Part shown: one piece after another, positions 1 to 8,540 of the stretch
How positions within the stretch are numbered: position 1 is the stretch's first letter
Layout: each line of letters begins with the position of its first letter
From: Propionibacteriaceae bacterium
GTDB taxonomy: Bacteria; Actinomycetota; Actinomycetes; Propionibacteriales; Propionibacteriaceae
Assembly (NCBI GenBank): GCA_031271975.1
Contig: JAISUR010000015.1
Location: forward strand, 1-63,401
Direction: 5' to 3'
DNA length: 63,401 nucleotides
The notes under the pieces: model-generated
Seen by the model: only the letters and a program-made list of their open reading frames with translations
The model's database searches: none
What the model was told of the DNA's origin: nothing
Program-made: the position numbers and the translations under genes

Positions 1-2454
1 GAGTTGACGGTCACCGCGACTGATCCGGAAACTGGCGCGACTGGTTCGGAGACGTTCACGCCGAAGTGCTGCGACGATTCCGAGTTGACGCCTGGCATCA
101 CGCTGACGGTTGATCCGACCGATGCGGTCAAGGCTGACGGTGTGGAGTACCACACGGTCACCGCGACAGTGGCTGACTCAGCCAAGTGCCCGGTTCCGGG
201 CGCGACGGTCACGTGGAGCCCGGACGGCAAGCTGCAGGTCAAGTCCGGCACCACGCCGGAGACGACGACCAACGCCCAAGGCCAGGCCAAGGCGCAGTAC
301 ACGTCCGAGTACGTGAACACTGATCCGGGCTGGCCGGTGAACGCCTCCGCCGTGAAGCCGAACGGCCAGACGGTAACGGCGACACCGGTGAACCTGAAGT
401 ACAAGGATGCCGAGAATCTCGTGGTCACGGTCGACGATCCGCCGCCCGCTGGTCCGATCACCGGCAACGCGACGAACCCGGACGGCACACCTGTGGTGAA
501 CGGCCCAGTCGAAATCACCGATGGCGACGGCAACCCGGTCGCTTGCCAGGAAGGCGAGGTCAAGACGGACGCGCAGGGCAACTTCACCTGCACGCCGACT
601 GAGCCGCTGACTCCGGGCGACACGGTCACCGCCACGGTCACCGACCCCGACACCGGCAACACCGGTTCGGACGATGGCCTGGTCAAGTGCGTGGACGACG
701 GCAAGCCGCAGCGCTACATCGAGCAGACACCTGCCGAAGCGGTGCTGGCCGACGGCAACGAGATCCACACTGTGACCGTCACCGTGCATGACGCGTACGA
801 CTGCCCGGTCGCCGGTGTGGCGATCGAGTGGGTGCCGGACAGCCACCTGGCTGTGAAGACCGGCACGACGGCTGACACGGTGACCGACGCCCAAGGCAAG
901 GCCGATGTGCAGTACACCTCCACGACGGCCAACCCGGATCCGGGTTGGGATGTCACCGCGAAGGTCAGCGGCACCGAACTCACCAGCGCCCAGGGCGCCC
1001 CGGTGAAGCTGAAGTACCGCTGGGCCGGCGACATCGTCGTGCAGATCGACGAGCCCGTCAAGCCCGGCAGCGCTCCGGTCCACGGCAAGGCGCAGAACCC
1101 GGATGGCACCCCGATCACCGCTGGTGACCTGGTGCTCAAGGACGCCGATGGCAACACGCTGTGCACTGGCACGGTCAGCAACGGCACCTGGTCTTGCACG
1201 CCGAACCGGCCGCTGGTCGGCGACGAGGTCATCACCGCCGAGGTGACGACTCCGGACGGCAAGCACGGCGAGGACGACGCCAAGGTCGAAGGCACCGAGG
1301 TTTGCCCGGACGGCAAGCCGGCGGTCTACATCGAGCAGACGCCTGACGTGGTGAAGGCTGACGGCGTGGAGTTCCACACTGTCACCGTGCACGTGCGTGA
1401 CTCCATCACGTGCGATGTGCAGCCAATCCCGTCGGATGTCACCTGGCAGCCGGATTCGCACCTGACGGTCGCCGCGGGCACCACGCCGGATGCCAAGACG
1501 GTCAACGGTGTGGCGACGGTGAAGTACACGTCCACCACGGTGAACGTGACTCAGGGCTGGCCTGTTGGTGCCACCGTCAACGGCACGGCTCTCGACGCGA
1601 CGAACAAGGCGCCGGTGTACTTGAAGTACTCCGACGCGCATAACCTGGTCGTCGTCGTCGAGGATCCGCAGCCGGGTGGCCCGATCGAGGGCAACGCCAA
1701 GAATCCGGACGGCACGCCGGTCGTGAACGGCCCAGTGGATGTCACGGACGATGCGGGCAACCCGATCACCTGCCAGGAAGGCGAGGTCAAGACCGACGCG
1801 CAGGGCAACTTCACCTGCACGCCGACCACGCCGCTCCAGCCGGGCGACAAGGTGAACGTCACGGTGACCGATCCGGTCACGGGCAACACCGGCTCTGACG
1901 ACGCGACCGTCGGCAACATCTCTTGCACGGGCACGCCGCTGACGGTGTACACGCTGAAGAACGTGCCGGTCGAGGTGCCGGTGGCGTCGCACGTCGCCAC
2001 GGCAGGCAACGTGACCTGCACGCCGGCTTCGGCCAACTACACGCCGACAGCGCCGTTCACCCTGGAGAGCTACACCACGCCGAATATCGGCGGCACTGTG
2101 GCGCCGATCACCAGCGGTGGCGCCGGGTTCGCAGTCCTGCCTCCGGGCACGACGCGCATCCAGCACACGCCTGCGACTGACTATGTCGGGCCGGAGACCT
2201 ACACGGTCACGGTCAAGGATGCCAATGGCCAGGCCATCGACATCCCGGTGACGGTCATCACGTCGGATTCGGACACCGATGATTGCGAAGACGATGACAG
2301 CTGCGGCGGCGATGGCGACGATGGCGGCGATGCCGACACCGGTGGCGACCTGATCCAGGCCGGCACGCCATGGGCCGCGGGCTCCATCTTCCTCATCGGC
2401 CTCGCGGTCAGCGCACTCGCTGTCGCGACGCGTCGGCGGAGGCAGACCAACTGA
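1..2454 (+). CDS. Ig-like (Big-1 type) repeat surface protein, 3' part
   Basis: The reading frame is open from base 1, so the 5' end lies outside the window. The visible 817 codons hold three long homologous units (about residues 33-237, 238-440 and 441-639). Each has an invasin/intimin-like Big-1 segment with the signatures KADGVE(Y/F)HTVT and TTP...A(K/Q)YTS, then a second Ig-like module with NPDGTP and DAQGNFTCTP. A non-repeated domain follows, then an acidic DDxDD stretch, GGDLIQAG, one membrane helix (AAGSIFLIGLAVSALAVA) and a basic tail RRRRQTN. Such proteins are usually adhesins or wall-linked stalks; the ligand is unknown. There is no LPXTG motif, so the mode of anchoring is uncertain. 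The neighbouring regulator gene is convergent. Confidence 0.9.
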   Translation, partial: ELTVTATDPETGATGSETFTPKCCDDSELTPGITLTVDPTDAVKADGVEYHTVTATVADSAKCPVPGATVTWSPDGKLQVKSGTTPETTTNAQGQAKAQYTSEYVNTDPGWPVNASAVKPNGQTVTATPVNLKYKDAENLVVTVDDPPPAGPITGNATNPDGTPVVNGPVEITDGDGNPVACQEGEVKTDAQGNFTCTPTEPLTPGDTVTATVTDPDTGNTGSDDGLVKCVDDGKPQRYIEQTPAEAVLADGNEIHTVTVTVHDAYDCPVAGVAIEWVPDSHLAVKTGTTADTVTDAQGKADVQYTSTTANPDPGWDVTAKVSGTELTSAQGAPVKLKYRWAGDIVVQIDEPVKPGSAPVHGKAQNPDGTPITAGDLVLKDADGNTLCTGTVSNGTWSCTPNRPLVGDEVITAEVTTPDGKHGEDDAKVEGTEVCPDGKPAVYIEQTPDVVKADGVEFHTVTVHVRDSITCDVQPIPSDVTWQPDSHLTVAAGTTPDAKTVNGVATVKYTSTTVNVTQGWPVGATVNGTALDATNKAPVYLKYSDAHNLVVVVEDPQPGGPIEGNAKNPDGTPVVNGPVDVTDDAGNPITCQEGEVKTDAQGNFTCTPTTPLQPGDKVNVTVTDPVTGNTGSDDATVGNISCTGTPLTVYTLKNVPVEVPVASHVATAGNVTCTPASANYTPTAPFTLESYTTPNIGGTVAPITSGGAGFAVLPPGTTRIQHTPATDYVGPETYTVTVKDANGQAIDIPVTVITSDSDTDDCEDDDSCGGDGDDGGDADTGGDLIQAGTPWAAGSIFLIGLAVSALAVATRRRRQTN
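97..1917 (+). repeat. Three in-frame tandem Ig-module repeats
   Basis: Three direct coding repeats start at about 97, 712 and 1321, with unit lengths of about 615, 609 and 597 bases. Units 1 and 3 are closest (shared TPVVNGPV and CQEGEVKTDAQGNFTCTP), while unit 2 has diverged in its second half. More units may lie upstream of the window. Confidence 0.85.
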
Positions 2455-2472
2455 CAGATAACTAAACAAGCG

Positions 2473-2526
2473 CAGGGGCCTCGGTTCGGCGGCTTTCCCC
2501 CCCGTGGAAGCCGGCCGGGGCCCCTG
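2473..2526 (+). terminator. Probable terminator after the surface-protein gene
   Basis: The arms CAGGGGCC (2473-2480) and GGCCCCTG (2519-2526) are perfect complements, and weaker pairing exists between ggctttcc and ggaagccgg inside. TTAACTTCC follows. It lies 19 bases after the stop codon. No long T-run is present, so this is a structural assignment. Confidence 0.55.
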
Positions 2527-2547
2527 TTAACTTCCCCACAAAGACCA

Positions 2548-2606
2548 CCCCACAAAGTGTCCTCCCTCCGCTGCGCTCCGGTCCGGTACTTTGCGGGGGC
2601 CCCGGC
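2548..2606. repeat. Dispersed hairpin repeat, type B
   Basis: CCCCACAAAGTGTCC on the left pairs imperfectly with GGTACTTTGCGGGG on the right across a loop containing CTCCGCTGCGCTCCGG. The same element recurs near 6028, 30324, 52588 and 52812. The rest of 2527-2978 holds type A repeats and no gene. Confidence 0.7.
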
Positions 2607-2634
2607 ACCCAACCCGTCATCCTGAATCACCCCA

Positions 2635-2835
2635 ACCCGTCATCCCGGACTCGTTCCGGGATCTTGGGACGCAGTCCCATGCGCGCCGCAGGCGTGCCCC
2701 TGGCGGGACACACGGACTACGTCCGAGATCCCGGAACAAGTCCGGGATGACGTGGTGAGAGGAAGCGCCGCAGGCGTGCCCCTGGCGGGACACACGGACT
2801 ACGTCCGAGATCCCGGAACAAGCCCGGGATGACGG
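2635..2835. repeat. Type A palindromic repeats with a 70-bp direct duplication
   Basis: The forward core GTCATCCCGGACTCGTTCC at 2638 is followed by the inverted core (GGAACAAGTCCGGGATGAC) near 2733-2751, together able to form one long hairpin. The segment 2683-2752, from GCGCCGCAGG to GGGATGACG, is repeated at 2765-2834 with few changes (period 82), a recent local tandem duplication of half the element. Confidence 0.75.
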
Positions 2836-2978
2836 TTGAGAGGAAGCGGTGCGGCTGGTGCCATCGAGCGGGAATTGGAACGGCCCCCTGCCAAACCTCG
2901 TTGTGTGGCAGGGAGCCGTTCAGTGGTCCTGGGCCGCCAAATCCCCCGACATGCGGCCCCAGACCGGCTATAAACGTC

Positions 2979-5498
2979 CTAGGCGGCCCAGGTGCTCACC
3001 ACCTCCCGCAGGCGTTTGCGGTTGCCAACGCCCACCTTCCGGTAGATCGAGGAGATGTGGTTCTCCACTGTTCTGACGCTCAAGTCGAGTTCGTTGGCGA
3101 TCTCCGGGGTGGCCATGCCTTCGGTGGCCAGCATGGCGATCTCCCGCTCCCGCAGCGACAGGTCGATCAGATCAGTCAGTGGCGCGAACAAGGCCGGGCA
3201 GCGGGCGTTGAGGGCCGCGGTGAGCGACCAGGCGTTGTCCGCCGATTCGGCGGCGCGCTCGGCGTCTCCGGAGTTGCGCTCCAAGACCGCGATGCGCACC
3301 ATGGCCCGCACGGCGATCACAATGAGGCCTTGCTCGACCAGTTCTTCGGCGACCTCCCGGAGTTCTTTGATGTCGCCGTCCGCCACAGCGTGGACGTATT
3401 TGGCGATGGTCAGCAACATCGGCGACTGCACGCCGTCGAGATAGTCGCCGAGGATGAGCGCCTGCTTCGGCTTGGACATTTGCTCCACGGCCGTGGCCGC
3501 GGCAATGATCCCGGCCGCGATGTAGCCGCGTTCCAGCCGGTCGACAATGGACTCCCAAAGGGTGTCGGAGCACTCCGGATTCTGCCCGGTTACCAACGCC
3601 GTGGCCATGGACGGGAGCATCACCGGGAACGGGCCCGCGCACACGCCGGAGGTGGCCACCTGGTGCGCCAACGAGATCGCGTAGTCGTCGCGGCCCTGCC
3701 AATTGGCTGCGATCGAAGCCAGCGAGAGCGTGGCGGAGTGGAAGTGCCGGAACAGCGCGGTATCTCCAGTGAAAGAGAGCATCGTTGCGGTCATGGCATC
3801 CAATTCTTCAAAACGCCCAGTCAGCGCCATTCCGAGGCTGGCCACATAGCCGAACGCCTGGAGAATCCCCTTATTGAGGGAGTTGCGGCCCTGCTTCATT
3901 TCGCGCAGAGCATGCTCCACGCCCTCGTCGATGCGTCCGGAGAGCACGAGCATGAGCGCGCGCTCGGCCTGCATGTGTGAGGAGTACTCGCGGTCTTGGG
4001 CCTTGTGCTCCGACAGGTGCTCCGCCGCGTCTTCGGTGCGTCCGAGGGCCAGCAGCGATTCGGCCCGCACGCTCCACAGCGACTCGTTGCCGACCGGGTC
4101 CTCGCCCTCCTTGGCAGGCTCGAAATTCTCGAAATCGGGGACGCGCACATAGGTGAACTCCAGGTGTGCCATACAGCCGCGGATCATGGCGTCCACCTCT
4201 GGCAGCCGCTTGCGGGCCTCTTCCAGCTGGGCGATGGCTTGCTGCACTTCGCCACGCTCAGTGGCCCGGTACACCGCGTGCCAACTCTCCATTTCGCCCA
4301 GCTCGCGCTGGGTCCCTTGGGATTTCGTGTGCTGCAACACTTCCTCGATCTCGTCCGCGGTCGCGGAGGCGGCGTGCATGGCCACGAGTAGCTTGGTAGC
4401 CGTCTCGGGGACGGGGTTCTTGCGCCAAGCCGACCGCCGCATAGCCACTTCGGCTCGCCAGTGCTCGCTGACGTGCAGCGACAGGACGGAAGGCGCGGTG
4501 TCACGGGTGTAGTTGTATTCGTCGAGCAGCTTGGCGATGTTGTGCGCCGCGCGGGGCAGCGGCGTCGCCAAGCCGTCTTGCGCGGCCAGCAGTGTCGTCG
4601 GCGTCGTCTCGTGCTGCAGGTATTCCAACACGAGCGGCGGGAAGATGCCGACTACAGGGCCCACCGCCGTGCGGATCACTTGCAGCAGGCCGGCCTCGGA
4701 CAGCACGGCGAACGTCTCGGAGTCCATGAACTCGTGGGCGGTCTCTAGAGTCACTGAGCCCAGGATTGCCAGCTTGGTGAGCGCGGCGAATTGGTCTTGG
4801 GTGAGCCCGTTCAGCAGCGGCTCGACCGCCGAGGTGAGTTCGCTCGACCACAGGTTGCCTTCTACGCGCCAAACGCCGTCTACTTGGCTCAGCTTGCCGG
4901 TGCGGCGCCCCACGTCGATCAGCGCTTTGACGAGGCCGGGCAAGCCGCCCGACAGCGTAGAGATTTGCGCGATGGTGGCCGCTTCGACGCGTCCGGGAAG
5001 CAAGCGGTGGACGGTGTCGTGGAGTTGGTCGAAACGCATGGATCGGAGCGTCACCCGCACGGACGGCTGAATTTCGACCAGGGGACGGTCTGCCAGCGAG
5101 TGCAGGCCAGCTTTCCGGGTCACGGACAGGATGGTGAAGCGGGCACGGGCGTGCGCGGCCACGATCACGCCCACCGAGACCGGGTCGAGGTCGTCGGCGT
5201 CGTCGATCAGCAGCACTGTGTTGCGGCCCTGCAGCATGCGTGTCAGTGTGTTGATCGCGTTGGCGACCGTCAGGTTCGCCGATGGCAACTCCACCGCCGC
5301 GGCCAGCGCCGCGAGCGGCCGGTCTTTCAGCGCCGCCACCCCCACCAAGTGGATGATGTTGTGGCCCGAACCGCTCAACCTGTCGCCTACGGAACGCACG
5401 AGCTGGGTACGTCCGGACCCGCGCATGCCCACCAAATTCACACTTATGCCGTCCGTCAGGTACTCAGCGACCTGACTGGCGTCTACTCTTGTCGGCAC
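2979..5498 (-). CDS. STAND-type ATPase regulator with C-terminal LuxR helix-turn-helix (LAL-like)
   Basis: This 839-residue protein has an N-terminal nucleotide-binding domain (P-loop-like GMRGSGRT at about 24-31, Walker B-like TVLLIDDADDLD near 95), a long helical TPR-like middle, and a C-terminal LuxR/GerE domain (LSLREREIAMLATEGMATPE, then VRTVENHISSIYRKVGV). It is expected to be a signal-responsive transcription activator; the inducer is unknown. I chose GTG at 5498, six bases after a GGGGG tract. The frame stays open to a GTG at 5639, but that start has no ribosome site. The usual P-loop lysine is arginine here, which may weaken ATP hydrolysis. The likeliest linked target is the convergent surface-protein gene, but that is only proximity. 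Confidence 0.85.
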   Translation of the reverse strand: MPTRVDASQVAEYLTDGISVNLVGMRGSGRTQLVRSVGDRLSGSGHNIIHLVGVAALKDRPLAALAAAVELPSANLTVANAINTLTRMLQGRNTVLLIDDADDLDPVSVGVIVAAHARARFTILSVTRKAGLHSLADRPLVEIQPSVRVTLRSMRFDQLHDTVHRLLPGRVEAATIAQISTLSGGLPGLVKALIDVGRRTGKLSQVDGVWRVEGNLWSSELTSAVEPLLNGLTQDQFAALTKLAILGSVTLETAHEFMDSETFAVLSEAGLLQVIRTAVGPVVGIFPPLVLEYLQHETTPTTLLAAQDGLATPLPRAAHNIAKLLDEYNYTRDTAPSVLSLHVSEHWRAEVAMRRSAWRKNPVPETATKLLVAMHAASATADEIEEVLQHTKSQGTQRELGEMESWHAVYRATERGEVQQAIAQLEEARKRLPEVDAMIRGCMAHLEFTYVRVPDFENFEPAKEGEDPVGNESLWSVRAESLLALGRTEDAAEHLSEHKAQDREYSSHMQAERALMLVLSGRIDEGVEHALREMKQGRNSLNKGILQAFGYVASLGMALTGRFEELDAMTATMLSFTGDTALFRHFHSATLSLASIAANWQGRDDYAISLAHQVATSGVCAGPFPVMLPSMATALVTGQNPECSDTLWESIVDRLERGYIAAGIIAAATAVEQMSKPKQALILGDYLDGVQSPMLLTIAKYVHAVADGDIKELREVAEELVEQGLIVIAVRAMVRIAVLERNSGDAERAAESADNAWSLTAALNARCPALFAPLTDLIDLSLREREIAMLATEGMATPEIANELDLSVRTVENHISSIYRKVGVGNRKRLREVVSTWAA

Positions 5499-5892
5499 TA
5501 TCTGCCCCCATCTTCTGCCGAGGTTTTCGACGGGCAGACTAGTTGGCGTGTTCAAGCGACCCTTCGCGGAACTGCATAATACCTTGTCAGAGCCATTTGG
5601 GAATCCCTTAGAAGTGCACGATTCGGTACCTAATCGCACTCAGAATCTGCGCATTTGGTACTCATGCGGGACGGAGCGGGGATCCCCGGGCGCGTGAGCG
5701 GGGTGCTGCGGCGTACTCAAGTAATGTTGAAGAGCTAACTAATTTGGCCGAGCAACGTGCCTAGTTTCCGTGGCGTCAGCCTGAGGAATAGTGCCGGACT
5801 CGCGTATGTTATACCAACAGCGAAGGCGTCCCAGGGCCGGATGGTTTCGGGGGATTCTCCCGGCCCAGCAAGTGGAACCTTCGCGCGGGGGT

Positions 5893-5950
5893 GAGTGGCC
5901 CGCCGCTGTGGTTGCAGGCGCTGAGCGCCTCCCAAGGCGGCGGGCCACTC
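5893..5950. other. Strong 14-bp inverted repeat in a gene-free region
   Basis: GAGTGGCCCGCCGC (5893-5906) and GCGGCGGGCCACTC (5937-5950) are perfect complements. The 30-base loop holds a second small hairpin (GGCGC-TGA-GCGCC). No coding sequence is supported between 5499 and 6274. The sequence 5640-5815 is comparatively AT-rich and contains TATGTT and TATACC near 5803-5812, which could be a promoter -10 for a short RNA, but I see no firm -35. Confidence 0.6.
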
Positions 5951-5997
5951 AATCAATTGCCCCACATGTCCCCACCCTCTGCTCCCAGCCTCCCAGC

Positions 5998-6250
5998 CCG
6001 TCATCCCGGACTCGTTCCGGAATCAAGCCCCACAAAGTGTCCTCGCTTGGCTGCGGTACTTTGCGGGGACCCCTGTCTGCCACCAGGCCCCTTCCTCTCG
6101 TCATCCCGGACTCGTTCCGGGATCTCGGACGTAGTCCGTGTGCCCCGGCAGGGGCACCCTTCCAGGGTGCATGGGACTGCGTCCCAAGATGCTGAAACAA
6201 GTTCAGCATGACGGGGTTGTCCTCGTTGCGCTGCGGAACTTTGTCCCGAC
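5998..6250. repeat. Cluster of type A and type B dispersed repeats
   Basis: Type A cores occur at about 5998 and 6099, and a diverged inverted copy (GCTGAAACAAGTTCAGCATG) ends near 6211. A type B hairpin lies at about 6028-6073, and a degraded one (GTTGTCCTCGTTGCGCTGCG) near 6219. The elements abut one another in the same order seen at 2548-2835 and 52588-52870. Confidence 0.7.
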
Positions 6251-6261
6251 GAGCCCCCTTG

Positions 6262-6267
6262 TACACT
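6262..6267 (+). promoter_or_regulatory. -10 element TACACT for a leaderless transcript
   Basis: TACACT lies seven bases before the ATG at 6275, so transcription would begin at or next to the start codon. No convincing -35 is visible. Confidence 0.55.
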
Positions 6268-6274
6268 CGGTGGC

Positions 6275-8005
6275 ATGCGTAACAGGTTGTTGGTGATAAC
6301 AGGCTCGGTGGTGTTGGCGTTGGCGGCAGGGTGCACGGCTCCAGATCAGGTGATCCCCGGCGAGCGACTGCATTCGCCGACAGCTTTGCCCACCACTTCC
6401 TACTCCGATCAAACCGAGCCGGCCAAGCTCACCATCGCGCTGGACACGATCCCCGCATGGCAAGGCGTGACGGCTGGCGCCGACCTGAAGACCACCGGCA
6501 AACTGACTGACGTCGACGGCACGTACACCTGGTGGACGACCGAGGCGGACGGCAGCCCATTCACCTACCAGCCCACCGACGTGGTGGCCTTCGGCGACCC
6601 GCAGACCTACACGGAGGTGCCGGGCGTGCTCACCTTCCGCGGCAACAATTACCGCACGGCGCCCGCCTACGGTGTGGCTGCGGTGGCGGACAAGAAGCTG
6701 GAAGTGGTGTGGGAGCAGGAGATCGGCGAGGTCCGCGGCGAGGGTTCGTATTGGCCTGGCGCCGGCTGGACGGGCCAGCCGCTGTTGGTCAACTGGCCGA
6801 AACAGACCCGCGAGGCGATGGGCTTCGACGCGGAATTCGCCGACAAAGACCTCGTGGAGGTGATCTATCCCGTCTTCGAAGGCAAGATCTACCGCCTCGA
6901 CCTGGAGACCGGCAAGCAAACCAAAGAGCCCATCGAGACGCCCGGGTGCGGCTACAAAGGCACTGGCTCGATAGACCCGCGCGGCTATCCGCTGCTGTAC
7001 ACCGGCCAAGGCCTGCACGAGGCGGAAGGCATCGGTTCGTGCCCGTGGCAATACCGGATCTTTGACCTGATCCAGAACAAGCAGGTGTCGGGCTGGGACG
7101 GCACGGATCCCGCCGCGCCGCGCACCACGCCGGAGGGCTGGGGCGCGTTCGACTCGTCGGCGCTGGTCAACGCCGCTTCGGACACACTGATCGAGCCGAG
7201 CGAGAACGGCCTCATCTACAAGGCGAAGTTGAACGCCAAATTCGACCCGGTGGCCAAGACGGTCTCCGTGAATCCAACGCTGACGCGGATGAGCTACCAG
7301 ACGTCCATCGACCCCCAGGCGACGTTCGGCATCGAGTCGTCGGCGGTCGCCTACCGCAACCTGATGTTCGCCTCGGACAACGACGGCAACCTGCTTTGTT
7401 GGGACGCGAACACGCTGGCGATCGTCTGGGTGCGCGATGTGGGCGACGATTCGGACGCGACGATGGTCTTGGAAGACACGTCCGACGGCGTTTTCCTCTA
7501 TCACGGCAACACCGTCGACAAGCGCGGCGAGCAGGGCGACAAGACGACGAACCTGCGCAAGATCAATGCGCTGACCGGCGAGCTGGTGTGGCAGTACGAC
7601 GTGCAGACGCAGGCCGACTATCCGAACAACGGCGGGCTGCTGGCCACCCCGGCGCTCGGACAGGGCGAAGTCTCCGACTTGGTGATATTCAACGTCGCCA
7701 AGACCAGGTCCGCCCGCGAAGGCGATATGTTCGCGCTGGACAAGCTGACCGGCGAGGTCGTCTGGCACCGCACGCTCGGCCGCTATTCATGGAGTTCTCC
7801 GGTATTGATCACCGGCGACGACGGCCACCAGTACGGCATCCTGTGCGATTCGGGCGGCACCATGCACCTGTTCGACCCGAATACCGGCGCGGATATCTCG
7901 ACGCTCAGCCTGGGCAAGAACGTGGAGTCAAGCCCCGCGGTCTACAACAACATGATCGTCGTGGCCTCCTACGCCAAGAAGATCTGGGGCATCCGCATCA
8001 GCTGA
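6275..8005 (+). CDS. PQQ-like beta-propeller lipoprotein
   Basis: This 576-residue protein starts with a lipoprotein signal (MRNRLLVITG..., lipobox LAAGC with Cys20) followed by a Pro/Thr-rich linker. The body is a BamB/PQQ-type eight-bladed propeller, shown by repeated blade patterns such as LLCWDANTLAIVW, KINALTGELVWQYD and ALDKLTGEVVWHRT. It carries the family hallmark LTFRGNNYRTAPAYG. It is expected to sit on the outer face of the membrane as a scaffold or binding protein; no enzyme residues for PQQ chemistry can be assigned. It is monocistronic, with its own leaderless promoter and a repeat array downstream. Confidence 0.85.
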   Translation: MRNRLLVITGSVVLALAAGCTAPDQVIPGERLHSPTALPTTSYSDQTEPAKLTIALDTIPAWQGVTAGADLKTTGKLTDVDGTYTWWTTEADGSPFTYQPTDVVAFGDPQTYTEVPGVLTFRGNNYRTAPAYGVAAVADKKLEVVWEQEIGEVRGEGSYWPGAGWTGQPLLVNWPKQTREAMGFDAEFADKDLVEVIYPVFEGKIYRLDLETGKQTKEPIETPGCGYKGTGSIDPRGYPLLYTGQGLHEAEGIGSCPWQYRIFDLIQNKQVSGWDGTDPAAPRTTPEGWGAFDSSALVNAASDTLIEPSENGLIYKAKLNAKFDPVAKTVSVNPTLTRMSYQTSIDPQATFGIESSAVAYRNLMFASDNDGNLLCWDANTLAIVWVRDVGDDSDATMVLEDTSDGVFLYHGNTVDKRGEQGDKTTNLRKINALTGELVWQYDVQTQADYPNNGGLLATPALGQGEVSDLVIFNVAKTRSAREGDMFALDKLTGEVVWHRTLGRYSWSSPVLITGDDGHQYGILCDSGGTMHLFDPNTGADISTLSLGKNVESSPAVYNNMIVVASYAKKIWGIRIS

Positions 8006-8014
8006 CACTGGCAC

Positions 8015-8150
8015 AACCCGCCATCGCGACGCCCCCAATCCGCCATCGGCGACGCCCGCAACCCGCCATCGCGACGCCCCCAACCCGCCATCGGCGACGC
8101 CCGCAACCCGCCATCGCGACGCCCGCAACCCGTCATCCGGCGACGCCCCC
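8015..8150 (+). repeat. Short tandem array, about six units of 22-24 bp
   Basis: Units begin at 8015, 8037, 8060, 8082, 8105 and 8127. They alternate between AACCCGCCATCGCGACGCCC and AACCCGCCATCGGCGACGCC types, giving a 45-bp higher-order period. The last unit changes CGCC to CGTC and runs directly into a type A repeat at 8151. It is non-coding. Confidence 0.75.
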
Positions 8151-8262
8151 AACCCGTCATCCCGGACTTGTTCCGGGATCTCGGACGAAGTCCGCTTCAT
8201 CGGCATGACGGGTCTCTCCGACGAAGTCCGCCCCGGCCACACGCGGACATCTCGGACGAAGT
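8151..8262. repeat. Type A palindromic repeats
   Basis: GTCATCCCGGACTTGTTCC is followed by GGGATCTCGGACGAAGTCC, then shorter derivatives of the same GGACGAAGTCC half (TCTCCGACGAAGTCCG, TCTCGGACGAAGTCC). The array fills the gap up to the purS promoter. Confidence 0.7.
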
Positions 8263-8285
8263 CCAACGGCCATCCCATTCCCGGA

Positions 8286-8291
8286 TAGACT
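8286..8291 (+). promoter_or_regulatory. -10 element TAGACT of the purSQL operon
   Basis: TAGACT ends six bases before the purS ATG, so the purSQL message is probably leaderless. No purine riboswitch can fit in such a leader. Confidence 0.6.
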
Positions 8292-8297
8292 GCCGCC

Positions 8298-8540
8298 ATG
8301 GCTCGTGTGATTGTGGATGTGATGCCCAAGCCCGAGATTCTCGATCCGCAGGGGAAAGCCGTCACGGGCGCCCTGGGGCGGCTCGGTTTCAGCGGTCTGA
8401 GCGTGCGGCAGGGCAAGCGTTTTGAGATTGAAGTGGACGGCGAGATCACGCCAGAACGCCTCGAACAAGCGCGGCAGGCGGCAGACGCGCTGCTGGCGAA
8501 CACCACTATCGAAAACTACGTGGTCAGGGTCGAGGAATGA
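8298..8540 (+). CDS. purS: Phosphoribosylformylglycinamidine synthase subunit PurS
   Basis: PurS is the small dimeric subunit (80 residues, typical length) that brings PurQ and PurL together in step 4 of purine synthesis, the ATP- and glutamine-dependent conversion of FGAR to FGAM in the cytoplasm. The fold signature is visible in [19 protein letters not shown] and in the C-terminal ENYVVRVEE. It is the first gene of purS-purQ-purL. Its stop overlaps the purQ start (ATGA), indicating translational coupling. Confidence 0.95.
   Translation: MARVIVDVMPKPEILDPQGKAVTGALGRLGFSGLSVRQGKRFEIEVDGEITPERLEQARQAADALLANTTIENYVVRVEE

Noticed and set aside
178-2469. Long open frame on the minus strand opposite the Ig-repeat gene
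   Set aside because: High GC and codon bias create antisense frames; the plus-strand frame has clear domain repeats and the minus translation is Arg/His/Asp-rich without motifs.
8015-8160. CRISPR array
   Set aside because: Units are contiguous 22-24 bp repeats without unique spacers, and no cas genes are present.
8006-8297. Purine riboswitch upstream of purS
   Set aside because: The gap is filled with repeats and the -10 is six bases from the start codon, leaving no leader.
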